DNA of 64,000 nt, taken from NCBI GenBank assembly GCA_018970945.1, contig JAGWVJ010000008.1:1-64000 (forward strand). The letters are read 5' to 3'. This document shows positions 53,266 to 62,332 of the stretch, piece by piece. Source of the stretch: Cyanobacteria bacterium REEB417 (GTDB lineage Bacteria; Cyanobacteriota; Cyanobacteriia; PCC-6307; Cyanobiaceae). Numbering within the stretch: position 1 is the stretch's first letter; every line of letters starts with the position of its first letter. The notes under the pieces were generated by a model. The model saw nothing but the letters and a program-made list of their open reading frames with translations. It was not told the DNA's origin and did no database searches. The translations under genes and the position numbers were made by a program.

Positions 53266-53757
53266 ATGACCCAGACCCTCTCCAGCCTTCATCCCAACCC
53301 CGGATGGGCGGCCGGCGACCTCTCCAACAACATCTCGACCACCCTGGAAGCCCCTCAGACCCCCGTGTCTGACACCGTGGGCAAGCACTGCATCCTCGAG
53401 CTCTACGACTGCAACCACGAGCGGCTCGACGACGAAGCCTTTCTCAGGAACGCCATCACCAGCGCTGCAAAACGTGCTGGCGCCACCCTGCTCCATCTGG
53501 TCACCCATCATTTCGAACCCCAGGGGGTGACCGGTCTGGCCCTGCTGGCCGAATCCCACATCTCGATTCACACCTGGCCTGAATCGGGCTATGCCGCCGT
53601 TGACGTGTTCACCTGCGGCGACCACACCATGCCCGAACGGGCCTGTCAGGTGCTCATCGACGAACTGGAAGCCGGCGATCACAAGCTGACCAGTTTTCGC
53701 CGCGAAACCCCTACGGCCATCGCAGACAGCGAACGGGTTCCGGCCCTGGCTGCCTGA
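53266..53757 (+). CDS. speD: S-adenosylmethionine decarboxylase proenzyme
   Basis: 163 residues from the ATG at 53266, with some extra N-terminal residues before [13 protein letters not shown]. The self-processing site is [11 protein letters not shown], where cleavage before Ser forms the pyruvoyl cofactor; [13 protein letters not shown] carries the catalytic Cys. It supplies the aminopropyl donor for spermidine. Convergent with larE. Confidence 0.94.
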   Translation: MTQTLSSLHPNPGWAAGDLSNNISTTLEAPQTPVSDTVGKHCILELYDCNHERLDDEAFLRNAITSAAKRAGATLLHLVTHHFEPQGVTGLALLAESHISIHTWPESGYAAVDVFTCGDHTMPERACQVLIDELEAGDHKLTSFRRETPTAIADSERVPALAA

Positions 53758-53766
53758 GCAGGTGGC

Positions 53767-54621
53767 CTAGATCATTCCGAGGGCCCGGTTGAGCTTGCCG
53801 CTCACCAGTCCCTCCAGATCCAGGCTCACCGCCGTGAAACCAAGGGCGATGAAGGACTGCACCAACTCCTGGCGCAAGCCTTCGTGCCGCAGCCCCTGCA
53901 GCAGCTGTTCCATCTCGGCGGCAGCGAGCTCGATGCGGGCTGTCTCGCCCTGGCTGCGCACCCGCAGATCGCGGTATCCCTGCTGGCGCAGCCAGGCCTC
54001 GGCCTGGGCAACCCGCGCCAGCCGTGGGGCGGTGATCGGCTCGCCATAGGGAAATCGGGAGGCCAGGCAGGGCTGGGCGGGTTTGTCCCACCAGGGCAGC
54101 CCCAGGGCCCGTGACAGTTGCCGCACCCCAGCCTTGTCGATGCCGGCCTCGGCCAGGGGGGAGCGCACCCCCGCCGCGCGGGCGGCGCTGATGCCGGGTC
54201 GATGGTCGCCCAGATCATCCGCATTGACCCCATCGACGACCACTGCCCCCGCTGAGGCTGCAGCCGCCAATGGCGCCAACAGCCGATGCAGCTCCTGCTT
54301 GCAGGCAAAACAGCGGTTCTCCGGGTTGGCGGCATAGGCCGGATCGTTGAGCTCGGCGGTCGCCACCTCCTGATGGCGAATGCCGAGCCAGCGGGCCTGC
54401 TCGATCGCCTCACTGCGCAGGTGCGGCGCCAGCGCGGGCGACACCCCGGTGATCGCCACAGAAGCATCCCCCAGATGCTCCACGGCAAGCGCCGCCACCA
54501 GGGCGCTGTCGACACCGCCCGAATAGGCCACCACCACGGCGGGGTGGGCTGCCAGCAGTGCACCCACACGTTCGAGGCCCTGCTCCAGGGGCGCAGGCAG
54601 GCTCTCAAGCAGACGAACCAT
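53767..54621 (-). CDS. larE: ATP-dependent sacrificial sulfur transferase LarE-like
   Basis: 284 residues from the ATG at 54621. The PP-loop VVVAYSGGVDSALVAAL, the NRCFACKQELHRLL segment, VVDGVNADDLGDHRPG and QPCLASRFPYGE (the Cys that donates sulfur in Lactobacillus LarE) are present. LarE builds the nickel-pincer cofactor of lactate racemase. No larB or larC is adjacent here, so the target may differ. Confidence 0.88.
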   Translation of the reverse strand: MVRLLESLPAPLEQGLERVGALLAAHPAVVVAYSGGVDSALVAALAVEHLGDASVAITGVSPALAPHLRSEAIEQARWLGIRHQEVATAELNDPAYAANPENRCFACKQELHRLLAPLAAAASAGAVVVDGVNADDLGDHRPGISAARAAGVRSPLAEAGIDKAGVRQLSRALGLPWWDKPAQPCLASRFPYGEPITAPRLARVAQAEAWLRQQGYRDLRVRSQGETARIELAAAEMEQLLQGLRHEGLRQELVQSFIALGFTAVSLDLEGLVSGKLNRALGMI

Positions 54622-54711
54622 GGGGGCAGTGCCAACGCGGAACCGGCGACAATCCTGGCAAGGCACCGCTGGCAGAGGCTGCCGATAGCATCGGCCTGAA
54701 CCGACAGGCCC

Positions 54712-55860
54712 ATGAGCAGCACCCAGACGCCGCAACGGGGCACGGGCCGGGGCATCGGCATCCGCACAGCCGCTGGCAGCGATGAACGCGCCCATGGCCA
54801 GCTTCACGTCTATGACGGCGAAGGCAAAGGCAAAAGCCAGGCGGCCCTGGGCGTGGTCCTGCGCACCATCGGTCTGGGAATCTGCGAGCAGAAACGCACC
54901 CGTGTGCTGCTGCTGCGCTTTCTCAAGGGCCCCGGCCGCACCTATGACGAAGATGCGGCGATCGAAGCCCTGCAGCAGGGCTTCCCCCACCTGATCGATC
55001 AGGTACGCACCGGGCGCGGCGATTACTTCACGGCCGAAGAAGCCACCAAATTTGACCGCCAGGAGGCCCAGCGGGGCTGGGACATCGCCAAGGGTGCGAT
55101 CGCCAGCGACCTTTATTCGGTTGTGGTGCTCGACGAGCTCAATCCGGTGCTCGACCTTGGTCTGCTCGACACCGATGAGGTCTGCCGCACCCTGGCCACC
55201 AAGCCTGAGGGCATGGAAGTGATCTGCACCGGTCGTGGCGCCCCGTTGCAGCTGGTGCAACTCGCCGACCTGCACTCCGAGATGCGCGCCCATCAGGGCG
55301 AGGGCGGCCTCGATGGCATCGAGATCTACACCGGGGAGGGCAAGGGCAAGAGCACCAGCGCCCTGGGCAAGGCCCTGCAGGCGATCGGCAAGGGCATCTC
55401 CCAGGACAAGAGCCACCGGGTGTTGATCCTTCAGTGGCTCAAGGGGGGCAAGGGCTACACCGAAGACGCGGCCATCGCCGCCCTGCGCGAGAGCTACCCC
55501 CACCTGGTGGATCACCTGCGCTCGGGCCGCGACGCCATCGTCTGGCGGGGCCAGCAGCAGCCGATCGACTATGTGGAGGCCGAACGGGCCTGGGAGATCG
55601 CCCGCGCGGCAATCGCCAGCGGTCTTTACAAGACGGTGATCCTCGATGAGATCAACCCCACGGTCGACCTCGAGCTGCTGCCGGTCGAGCCGATCGTGCA
55701 GACCTTGCTGCGCAAACCTTCCGAGACCGAGGTGATCCTGACGGGACGCTGCAAACAACGGCCCGCCTACTTCGATCTGGCGAGCGTTCACTCAGAGATG
55801 GTGTGCCACAAGCACTACGCGGAGCGCGGCGTAGATCTAAAACGCGGCGTTGATTACTGA
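54712..55860 (+). CDS. Tandem corrinoid adenosyltransferase (BtuR/CobA-like) protein
   Basis: 382 residues made of two homologous halves. Half 1 (about 30-200) has VYDGEGKGKSQAALGVVLR and VVVLDELNPVLDLGLL; half 2 (about 205-382) has IYTGEGKGKSTSALGKALQ and TVILDEINPTVDLELL. Each half keeps a P-loop and the DE(L/I)NP motif of BtuR-type ATP:cob(I)alamin adenosyltransferases. Single-domain members act as dimers; a fused pair may form the dimer within one chain, or one half may have a new role. Confidence 0.87.
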   Translation: MSSTQTPQRGTGRGIGIRTAAGSDERAHGQLHVYDGEGKGKSQAALGVVLRTIGLGICEQKRTRVLLLRFLKGPGRTYDEDAAIEALQQGFPHLIDQVRTGRGDYFTAEEATKFDRQEAQRGWDIAKGAIASDLYSVVVLDELNPVLDLGLLDTDEVCRTLATKPEGMEVICTGRGAPLQLVQLADLHSEMRAHQGEGGLDGIEIYTGEGKGKSTSALGKALQAIGKGISQDKSHRVLILQWLKGGKGYTEDAAIAALRESYPHLVDHLRSGRDAIVWRGQQQPIDYVEAERAWEIARAAIASGLYKTVILDEINPTVDLELLPVEPIVQTLLRKPSETEVILTGRCKQRPAYFDLASVHSEMVCHKHYAERGVDLKRGVDY

Positions 55861-55906
55861 CCAACGTGCGAGAAACTTGATTCGAAGACAGTTCAACTGA
55901 GACGCT

Positions 55907-56728
55907 TCAGTTGCGCGAACGGGCCTCATGAAGGGCATCCTCAAGCTCTTGCGGAGAAAGGGTTCCGGGCTCAGGAGGCGCAACAAAGCGACCGAGCAAA
56001 AGGGCGACAAGTAGCGAAACATACATGGTACTGCTAATGCCTAGCAACACCACAAACCGCTCGCCATACACATTGGACGGCACAACATCGCCATATCCAA
56101 GGGTGGATACGGTGATGTACGAGAAATACACAAGCCTCTCCAGAAGGCTTTCATGATCGAGCACGTGGCCCAGATTGAACGAGGTGGGGTTGTGGTGTTG
56201 CATCATCGTGGCAATCACCCCACCGGTCAGACCCAGGTGCACATAGCCACCGGCCGCCCCAGCCAGCACCTGCAGGTTGACCCTGGGCACCCGCGCCAAC
56301 ATCTGCACCAGACGCACCGCTGAGAACGTTAGAAACGCAGCCAGAAGGGCCATCACCAGCACATGGGACTGGCGGATCGCCGCCACAAATGGCACCAGCA
56401 GCAACCAACAGCCCGCCGCCGAAAGCAAACCGAGCAGCTGGAAAACCTGGGTGACCCGTCCGGCGATCGGACGGTTGTCAAACCGCGGCAGGGTGCGGAT
56501 CGACTGCACCACCAGCAGGGTCATCACCACCGGGACCACCAGTCTCTCCAGCAGGGTGCCATCACCCTTGGCCCAGGGCAGCACGAGCACCGGCAGCAGC
56601 GAGGCGACCAGAAACAGCACCAGTTGATGCTCCGTGGCAGCGATGCTGAGCTGGTGCTGCCGCCGGATCGCCTGACGCTGCTGACGCAGTTCCGATGGGT
56701 GGGGCCTGCGACGCGTGAGCCACGGCAT
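55907..56728 (-). CDS. Two-pore-helix type K+ channel family protein
   Basis: 273 residues from the ATG at 56728. Several hydrophobic segments precede an ion-channel pore: YFSYITVSTLGYGDVVPSN with the selectivity filter TLGYGD. A final membrane helix (VVLLGISSTMYVSLLVALLL) and a short acidic tail follow. It lacks an RCK domain. Likely a potassium channel of the inner or thylakoid membrane. Confidence 0.86.
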   Translation of the reverse strand: MPWLTRRRPHPSELRQQRQAIRRQHQLSIAATEHQLVLFLVASLLPVLVLPWAKGDGTLLERLVVPVVMTLLVVQSIRTLPRFDNRPIAGRVTQVFQLLGLLSAAGCWLLLVPFVAAIRQSHVLVMALLAAFLTFSAVRLVQMLARVPRVNLQVLAGAAGGYVHLGLTGGVIATMMQHHNPTSFNLGHVLDHESLLERLVYFSYITVSTLGYGDVVPSNVYGERFVVLLGISSTMYVSLLVALLLGRFVAPPEPGTLSPQELEDALHEARSRN

Positions 56729-56742
56729 GGATCTCATCTACC

Positions 56743-57915
56743 TCAATAGCGGGGCACGCTGGGATCGACGTCCTGGCTCCAGGCGTCGATGCCGCCCGAA
56801 ACGTTGATGCCCTCGATGCCGTGGCGCTTGAGAGCGATCAGGGCCTTGGCACTGCGGCCGCCCAACTTGCAGTGCACATAGAGCTGCTTGCCGGCTGCCA
56901 ACTGGCGCACCCGCTCGATCGCGGTGCCGCTCTCGATCTGGTCGAGGGGGATCAGCTCAGCTCCAGGGATGGTAGCGATCTCGGCCTCGGGAGGATTGCG
57001 CACATCCACCAGCACCAGGCCGGAGGTGTCGCCATCCAGCAGCGTCTTCAGCTCACCCACGCTGATGCTTTCGACCGCCCCGGCCTCCTCTTGGCCGGGG
57101 GCGCTGCCGCCCACGCCACAGAACTCCTGGTAATCGATCAGTTTCTCGATCACCGGTCGCTCGGGGTTGGGCCTGAGCTTCAGCTCGCGGAAACCCATCT
57201 TGAGGGCATCAAACAGCAGCAGTCGCCCACTGAGGGTGGTGCCGATGCCGGTGATGATCTTGACGGCCTCGGTGGCCTGAATCACGCCGATGATCCCGGG
57301 CAGCACGCCCACCACGCCGCCCTCGGCGCAGGAGGGCACCATGCCCGGCGGCGGCGGCTCGGGAAACAGATCGCGGTAGTTGGGACTTTCGGCATCCAGG
57401 TTGAACACCGTGGCCTGGCCTTCGAAGCGGAAGATCGAGCCATAAACGTTGGGCTTGCCCAGCAGCACACAGGCGTCGTTGACCAGGTAGCGGGTCGGAA
57501 AGTTGTCCGTGCCGTCGCAGACAATGTCGTAGGGGCGCACGATGTCGAGAGCGTTCTCGCTCGTGAGCGCCGTTTCGTAGAGATCCACCTGGCAGTGGGG
57601 ATTGATCTCGAGGATGCGCGCTTTGGCCGATTCGATCTTGGGCTTGCCGACCCAGCTGGTGCCATGGATCACCTGCCGCTGCAGATTGCTGTGATCGACG
57701 ACGTCGAAGTCGACAATGCCGAGGCGACCCACGCCTGCGGCGGCCAGATACAGCAGCAGGGGTGAACCCAGACCACCGGTGCCCACGCACAGCACCGAAG
57801 CGGCCTTGAGGCGCTTCTGACCCTGCATGCCCACTTCGGGCAGGATCAGATGTCGGGCAAAGCGGGCCACCTCGTCGGGGCTCAGGACAACGCCGCTGGT
57901 GTCGGGTGGAAGCAT
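56743..57915 (-). CDS. moeB: E1-like adenylyltransferase with rhodanese domain (MoeB/ThiF type)
   Basis: 390 residues from the ATG at 57915. The adenylation domain has VLCVGTGGLGSPLLLYLAAA, DFDVVDHSNLQRQVI and VPSCAEGGVVGVLPG; the CxxC zinc pairs of E. coli MoeB are not seen. The C-terminal rhodanese (about 285-390) has VLVDVRNPPE and the active loop VHCKLGGRSAKAL. It activates ubiquitin-like sulfur carriers (MoaD, ThiS, CysO types). The JAMM peptidase gene is 43 bases upstream. Confidence 0.92.
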   Translation of the reverse strand: MLPPDTSGVVLSPDEVARFARHLILPEVGMQGQKRLKAASVLCVGTGGLGSPLLLYLAAAGVGRLGIVDFDVVDHSNLQRQVIHGTSWVGKPKIESAKARILEINPHCQVDLYETALTSENALDIVRPYDIVCDGTDNFPTRYLVNDACVLLGKPNVYGSIFRFEGQATVFNLDAESPNYRDLFPEPPPPGMVPSCAEGGVVGVLPGIIGVIQATEAVKIITGIGTTLSGRLLLFDALKMGFRELKLRPNPERPVIEKLIDYQEFCGVGGSAPGQEEAGAVESISVGELKTLLDGDTSGLVLVDVRNPPEAEIATIPGAELIPLDQIESGTAIERVRQLAAGKQLYVHCKLGGRSAKALIALKRHGIEGINVSGGIDAWSQDVDPSVPRY

Positions 57916-57958
57916 GGAATCAGACGATCGCGGGTCAGCCAACGCTGCGGCCGGCCGT

Positions 57959-58441
57959 TCAATCTGCCATTGTCCACGGCAACTGCAGCGGAGCCAACAG
58001 CGGCACCCCATCAGCCTGCTCCTGCAACCACCAGCACCCCCAGTTCCAGCCCCCTTGCGCCTGGCTGGGATCAGGCCCCTGTTCACGCCCTGCAATCAGC
58101 ATCAGGGACGGGGGCACCGTGAGCTGCTGATCGAGACTGGATGGCACCGGAGCCGAGCAGGGATGGCTGTGGGCACTGCCCAGCACCCTCAGGCCGTGGT
58201 CCCTCGCCCAGCGCTGGGCGAGGAGCTGCTCGCGGGGATCAACACTGAATCGACGGGTTCGCTCCATGGGCTCAGGCCAATCGTTCAAGGTGGGCCAGAT
58301 GCGCTGCAGATGCCAGCTGCAGCCAGTGCTGCCAAGCAGCAGAGCGCAGCCTTCAGCCGGACTGGCCACCTCAAACACACGCTCCAGAGCGATCAGCGCT
58401 CCCCGATCAACGGTCAACCGAACTGGCGGTTTGGATGTCAC
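57959..58441 (-). CDS. JAMM/Mov34 metallopeptidase (Mec-like)
   Basis: 160 residues from a GTG at 58441. The zinc motif is GSAHSHPCSAPVPSSLD, and the upstream Glu lies in SPAEGCALLLGS. Bacterial JAMM proteins such as Mec of Mycobacterium release cysteine from the sulfur carrier CysO. Operonic position ahead of an E1-rhodanese gene supports a sulfur-carrier-processing role. Confidence 0.88.
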   Translation of the reverse strand: MTSKPPVRLTVDRGALIALERVFEVASPAEGCALLLGSTGCSWHLQRIWPTLNDWPEPMERTRRFSVDPREQLLAQRWARDHGLRVLGSAHSHPCSAPVPSSLDQQLTVPPSLMLIAGREQGPDPSQAQGGWNWGCWWLQEQADGVPLLAPLQLPWTMAD

Positions 58442-58488
58442 CCCGATACATTGCCCAGAAATCCCTAACAAAGCCTCCCTCCCGGTCC

Positions 58489-58908
58489 ATGAGCGACACC
58501 AACCACGACGCTGTTGAAGAGGGCCAGGCAAGTGAGATGGAGAACTCCATGACCCATCAAACCCCGACTGAGGGCAGCAATGACGGAACTGGCGAAGCCA
58601 GCGGCCATTTCAGCGAACGCTACGGCGAAATTCTGGGCAATATCAACGAAACCCTCGATTCCGTCGATTGGAATCAGATGGGCCGGATCGGCAAAGCCGC
58701 CGGAGTGATCATCGCGGTGATTGTTGTCCAGGTGCTGATCAAGGGTGTTCTCGACACGATCAATCTGATTCCGGTGGTTCCCGGACTGCTCGAATTGCTG
58801 GGCCTCGTGGTGGTTGGCCAGTGGAGCTGGCAGAACCTCAGCACCAGTGACAAACGTTCCGCTGTCCTCAATCGCATCCAGGCCCTGCGCAAGGAATACC
58901 TGGGTTGA
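58489..58908 (+). CDS. CAAD/CURT1-type membrane protein
   Basis: 139 residues. A disordered acidic N-terminus (residues 1-45) is followed by an amphipathic segment and two close helices (GVIIAVIVVQVLIKGVLDTI, VVPGLLELLGLVVVGQWSW) and a basic tail. This is the CAAD domain fused to some cyanobacterial tRNA synthetases and related to the thylakoid-curving CURT1 proteins. Likely shapes the thylakoid membrane. Confidence 0.86.
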   Translation: MSDTNHDAVEEGQASEMENSMTHQTPTEGSNDGTGEASGHFSERYGEILGNINETLDSVDWNQMGRIGKAAGVIIAVIVVQVLIKGVLDTINLIPVVPGLLELLGLVVVGQWSWQNLSTSDKRSAVLNRIQALRKEYLG

Positions 58909-58936
58909 TCCCTGATCGACCCCCCAGGGCGACTGC

Positions 58937-59812
58937 TCAGCGAAGCAGAGCATCGATGACCTGCTGGGCCTGCCGTACATAGCCGCCGCCGAACAGGTTG
59001 GCGTGGTTGAGGCGGTGATAGAGGTTGTACAGGCCCACCCTTGCGTCAGCATCAGGCGGCAGTGGCCAGCCCTGGTGGTACCCCTCGAAGAACGGGGCCG
59101 GGAAGCCACCGAACAGCTGGGCCATCGCCAGATCGACCTCACGGTCGGCGCGATGCACGGCTGGGTCATACAGAGCGGCTCCCCCTGTAACCAGCAGATC
59201 GGCATTGCCCCGCCACAGATCACCATGCACCAGCACAGGCTCGGGTTGGTGGTCCTGAAGCAGGGCCTGCGCCCTGGCCAGCAGCGGTACCGCCCCCTTG
59301 AACTCGAGACCAGAAGCCGAGGCCAGCCGCAGCTGATGGGCGAGCCGCTGTTCCACGAAAAAACCGGCCCAGTCACCAGACCAACCATTGGGCTGGGGCG
59401 TGGCACCGATGACATTGTCGCGGCTCCAGCCAAAACAACCCTGGCCGTCGCCCGCGGCCACACTGGCTTTGTGCAGGCTGGCCAGGTCGAAGCCGAAGCG
59501 GTGCCAGGCGGCAGAATCGTCCTTGGCGCTGAACTCGAGCCAGCTCAGCAACAGCACCGCCTGGTCACCGACCCGTTCGCAGGCCAGAGGCTTCGGCAGC
59601 GACACGGTGGCAGGGGCGACGGCAGCCAGGGTCTCCAGACCCTCAACCTCGGCCTCCAGCCACGGGAGGGCAGCGTGCTGGTTGGTCTTAAGAAAGGCGC
59701 GCGAGCCATCGATCAGATCCAGACGCCAGCAGCGGTGGATCGACCCACCGGTCACGGGCTCCAGGCGATGCACAGCGAGCCCCAGGCGCTGCTGCAGCCA
59801 TGGTTCCAGCAT
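58937..59812 (-). CDS. Fructosamine/ketosamine-3-kinase family protein
   Basis: 291 residues. The kinase-like motifs GGSIHRCWRLDL, FLKTNQHAALPWLEAEVEGL and the catalytic loop VHGDLWRGNADLL are present, as is ALYDPAVHRADREVDLAM. The family phosphorylates Amadori sugars on glycated proteins so they decay. The bacterial substrate is not proven. Confidence 0.92.
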   Translation of the reverse strand: MLEPWLQQRLGLAVHRLEPVTGGSIHRCWRLDLIDGSRAFLKTNQHAALPWLEAEVEGLETLAAVAPATVSLPKPLACERVGDQAVLLLSWLEFSAKDDSAAWHRFGFDLASLHKASVAAGDGQGCFGWSRDNVIGATPQPNGWSGDWAGFFVEQRLAHQLRLASASGLEFKGAVPLLARAQALLQDHQPEPVLVHGDLWRGNADLLVTGGAALYDPAVHRADREVDLAMAQLFGGFPAPFFEGYHQGWPLPPDADARVGLYNLYHRLNHANLFGGGYVRQAQQVIDALLR

Positions 59813-59847
59813 CGCGTTGCACCCTAGGTGACTGCCAGCATGCCGTC

Positions 59848-61404
59848 ATGACGGCAACAGAAGTCAGAACGGCCGATGTGGCGGTGGTCGGTGCAGGCAT
59901 CGCCGGACTCACCGCCGCCGCCCTGCTGGCTGACGCCGGTCTGTCGGTGGTGTTGCTCGAGGCCCACCACCAGAGCGGCGGCTGCGCCGGCACCTTCCGG
60001 CGCCGGGGCTACACCTTCGATGTGGGGGCCACCCAGGTGGCCGGCCTGGAGCCCGGCGGCATCCATCACCGGCTGCTGACGCACCTGGGCCAGCCCCTGC
60101 CTCCGGCCAGTCCCCTCGATCCGGCCTGTGTGGTGGATCTGGGCGACGGCCAGGCTCCCGTGTCGTTGTGGCGTGATCCACAACGCTGGCGCCAGGAGCG
60201 TGAGCATCAGTTTCCAGGCAGTGGGCGCTTCTGGGCCTGGTGCGAGGCGCTGCACCAGGCCAACTGGGGTTTTGCCGGCAGAGATCCGGTGTTGCCTCCT
60301 CGCAACCTCTGGGACCTGGGCCAGCTGCTCGGCGCCCTGGGGGCGTCCAATCTGGCCAGCGGCCTGCTGAGCCTGGCCACGATGGCTGATCTGCAGCGCT
60401 GGAGCGGCTGCGCGCACGACCGGCGCCTGCGTCGGTTTCTGGATCTGCAGCTGCGGCTCTATTCCCAGGAACCAGCTGACCGCACGGCCGCTCTCTACGG
60501 CGCCACGGTGCTGGCGATGGGTCAGGAGCCGCTGGGGCTCTGGCATCTGCACGGGTCCATGCAGGTGCTCAGCAACCAGCTGGAAACAGCCCTGGACGCT
60601 GCCGGCGGCAGCCTGTTGCTGCGGCACCGGGTTGAGCGGTTGCAACGCCACAGGGCCAGAGGCTGGCAGCTCAGCGGCTGCAAGGCTGACCAACGGCCCT
60701 TTGCGCTGGAGGCGACCGAAGTGGTGCTGACGGTTCCTCCCCAGGCCCTGCCCGGTCTGCTGGGCGATGCGCTGCCGGCCACCTACCGGCGGCGCCTGCA
60801 GCAGCTCGACACCCCCTCCCCCTCGGGCGCCCTGGTGTTTTACGGCGCCGTGGAGCGCGGCTGCCTGCCCCCCCGGTGCCCGAGCCACCTGCAGCGCGAC
60901 TGGCACGATCCCGGATCCCTGTTTGTCTCGGTGAGTCAGGAGGGTGACGGCCGCGCGCCCCTGGGCCAGGCCACGGTGATCGCCAGTGTGTTCACGGCCG
61001 CCAGGCCCTGGTTCGCCCCCGAACTTGCCGATGCCAAGACACGCGCGGCCCATAAGCAGACGCTGATGGATGGCATTCAGGCTGGGCTGGAGGCCGCGCT
61101 AGGCATCCCTGCCAATGCCTGGTTGCATGGGGAGCTGGCCACGCCGCGGGCCTTTTCACACTGGTGCGGACGGCCCTTCGGGTATGTGGGCGGTCTGGGT
61201 CAACATCCGAGCCGCTTCGGGCCCTTTGGTCTGGCCAGTCGCACCCCCCTGCCCGGTGTGTGGCTCTGCGGCGATTCGATCTATCCGGGTGAAGGCACAG
61301 CCGGGGTGAGCCTCTCGGCCCTGATGGTCTGCCGTCAGTTGCTGCAGGGACGCGGGCAGAGCCTCAGCCTGCGGAGCGATCGGTCGAAACAAACTCGGGC
61401 CTGA
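59848..61404 (+). CDS. crtD: C-3',4' desaturase CrtD (carotenoid FAD oxidoreductase)
   Basis: 518 residues from the ATG at 59848. The FAD fingerprint VVGAGIAGLTAAALLADAGL opens the protein, then GGCAGTFRRRGYTFDVGAT; the C-terminus has GVWLCGDSIYPGEGTAGVSLSALM. It resembles the cyanobacterial CrtD/CrtH group; CrtD introduces the 3',4' double bond of myxoxanthophyll. A CrtH-type isomerase is the alternative. Overlaps tyrA by 41 bases. Confidence 0.82.
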   Translation: MTATEVRTADVAVVGAGIAGLTAAALLADAGLSVVLLEAHHQSGGCAGTFRRRGYTFDVGATQVAGLEPGGIHHRLLTHLGQPLPPASPLDPACVVDLGDGQAPVSLWRDPQRWRQEREHQFPGSGRFWAWCEALHQANWGFAGRDPVLPPRNLWDLGQLLGALGASNLASGLLSLATMADLQRWSGCAHDRRLRRFLDLQLRLYSQEPADRTAALYGATVLAMGQEPLGLWHLHGSMQVLSNQLETALDAAGGSLLLRHRVERLQRHRARGWQLSGCKADQRPFALEATEVVLTVPPQALPGLLGDALPATYRRRLQQLDTPSPSGALVFYGAVERGCLPPRCPSHLQRDWHDPGSLFVSVSQEGDGRAPLGQATVIASVFTAARPWFAPELADAKTRAAHKQTLMDGIQAGLEAALGIPANAWLHGELATPRAFSHWCGRPFGYVGGLGQHPSRFGPFGLASRTPLPGVWLCGDSIYPGEGTAGVSLSALMVCRQLLQGRGQSLSLRSDRSKQTRA

Positions 61405-62281
61405 GACTCTGCGCCTGCCTGAGATCCGCTTCCAGGGCCGCCCAATCTCCGGCGCTGAGCTGCTCCTCCATGGCGCCAAGCGCCTGGCGATACGCCGCAA
61501 GAGCCAGCTGCACAGCCGTTCTGTTGCTGCGGGCCATGAGTGTGCCGAGCATGGGGTTGCCACCCCCGACCCTGGTCGTGTCGGCAAAACCCGATGATGC
61601 CAGGGCCCGCACCAAGCTGCCGAGGGTTCCGCTGCTGCCGCCATCGGCCATGGCAGCGGCCCGGTCGGCTGTCTGCAGCAGCGCAGCCGAAACCAGCACC
61701 GGCAGGTGAGAGATCAGCGCGACTGCCCGATCGTGATCAGCCGCCGGGCAGCAGAGCCAACGGGCCCCCAGCAGCACGGCCAGATCCTGCACACAGGCCA
61801 GGGCGCCTAGCTCGGTCTGTGCGTTGGGCGTCGCCACCCAGGTGCGGCCCGAAAAAAGGCCTTCAACGCCGGCATCGACCCCGGCCTGGGCCGTACCGGC
61901 CATGGGGTGACTCGCCACAAACCGCCCGTGCAGCCGCTGCCAGACCTCCAGCACAGACTGCTTGACCGACCCCACGTCGGTCAGCACCGCCTGCTCGGGA
62001 ATCGCCGCCACCAGTGCGGGGTCCGGCTCGAGCAAGCGGTCGAGCGGCAGGGCCAGAACCACCAGGGCGCAATCACTGAGGACCGCCGCATCGGTGCTCA
62101 CCAGGTCGGCAAGCCCCCTCTGCCTGGCCCGCTCAGCCGTCTCGGCTCGGTGCACCAGGGCCTGAACCCGCAGGCCATGACGCCGGAGATCAAGGGCAAT
62201 CGAGCCCCCGATCAGCCCCAGACCCACGATGCCGACGGGCGCCGAGCGCCAGGCGCGGCTGTGCTCAGAGTCGATGGCCAT
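61364..62281 (-). CDS. tyrA: Prephenate/arogenate dehydrogenase
   Basis: 305 residues. The nucleotide fold starts GIVGLGLIGGSIALDLRRHG; ASHPMAGTAQAGVDAG holds the catalytic His; ISHLPVLVSAALLQTA and GGGNPMLGTLMARSNR follow. It makes arogenate- or prephenate-derived precursors of tyrosine using NADP. Convergent overlap with crtD. Confidence 0.95.
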   Translation of the reverse strand: MAIDSEHSRAWRSAPVGIVGLGLIGGSIALDLRRHGLRVQALVHRAETAERARQRGLADLVSTDAAVLSDCALVVLALPLDRLLEPDPALVAAIPEQAVLTDVGSVKQSVLEVWQRLHGRFVASHPMAGTAQAGVDAGVEGLFSGRTWVATPNAQTELGALACVQDLAVLLGARWLCCPAADHDRAVALISHLPVLVSAALLQTADRAAAMADGGSSGTLGSLVRALASSGFADTTRVGGGNPMLGTLMARSNRTAVQLALAAYRQALGAMEEQLSAGDWAALEADLRQAQSLRPEFVSTDRSAG

Positions 62282-62332
62282 GGGCAGCTCGGGCTGAACA
62301 GTGATCGCAACCCAGCTTCCTACGATTCACGG

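Noticed and set aside
54622-55791. Long leftward frame upstream of larE
   Set aside because: It is the shadow of the tandem BtuR gene, which has two clear P-loops and correct codon bias on the plus strand.
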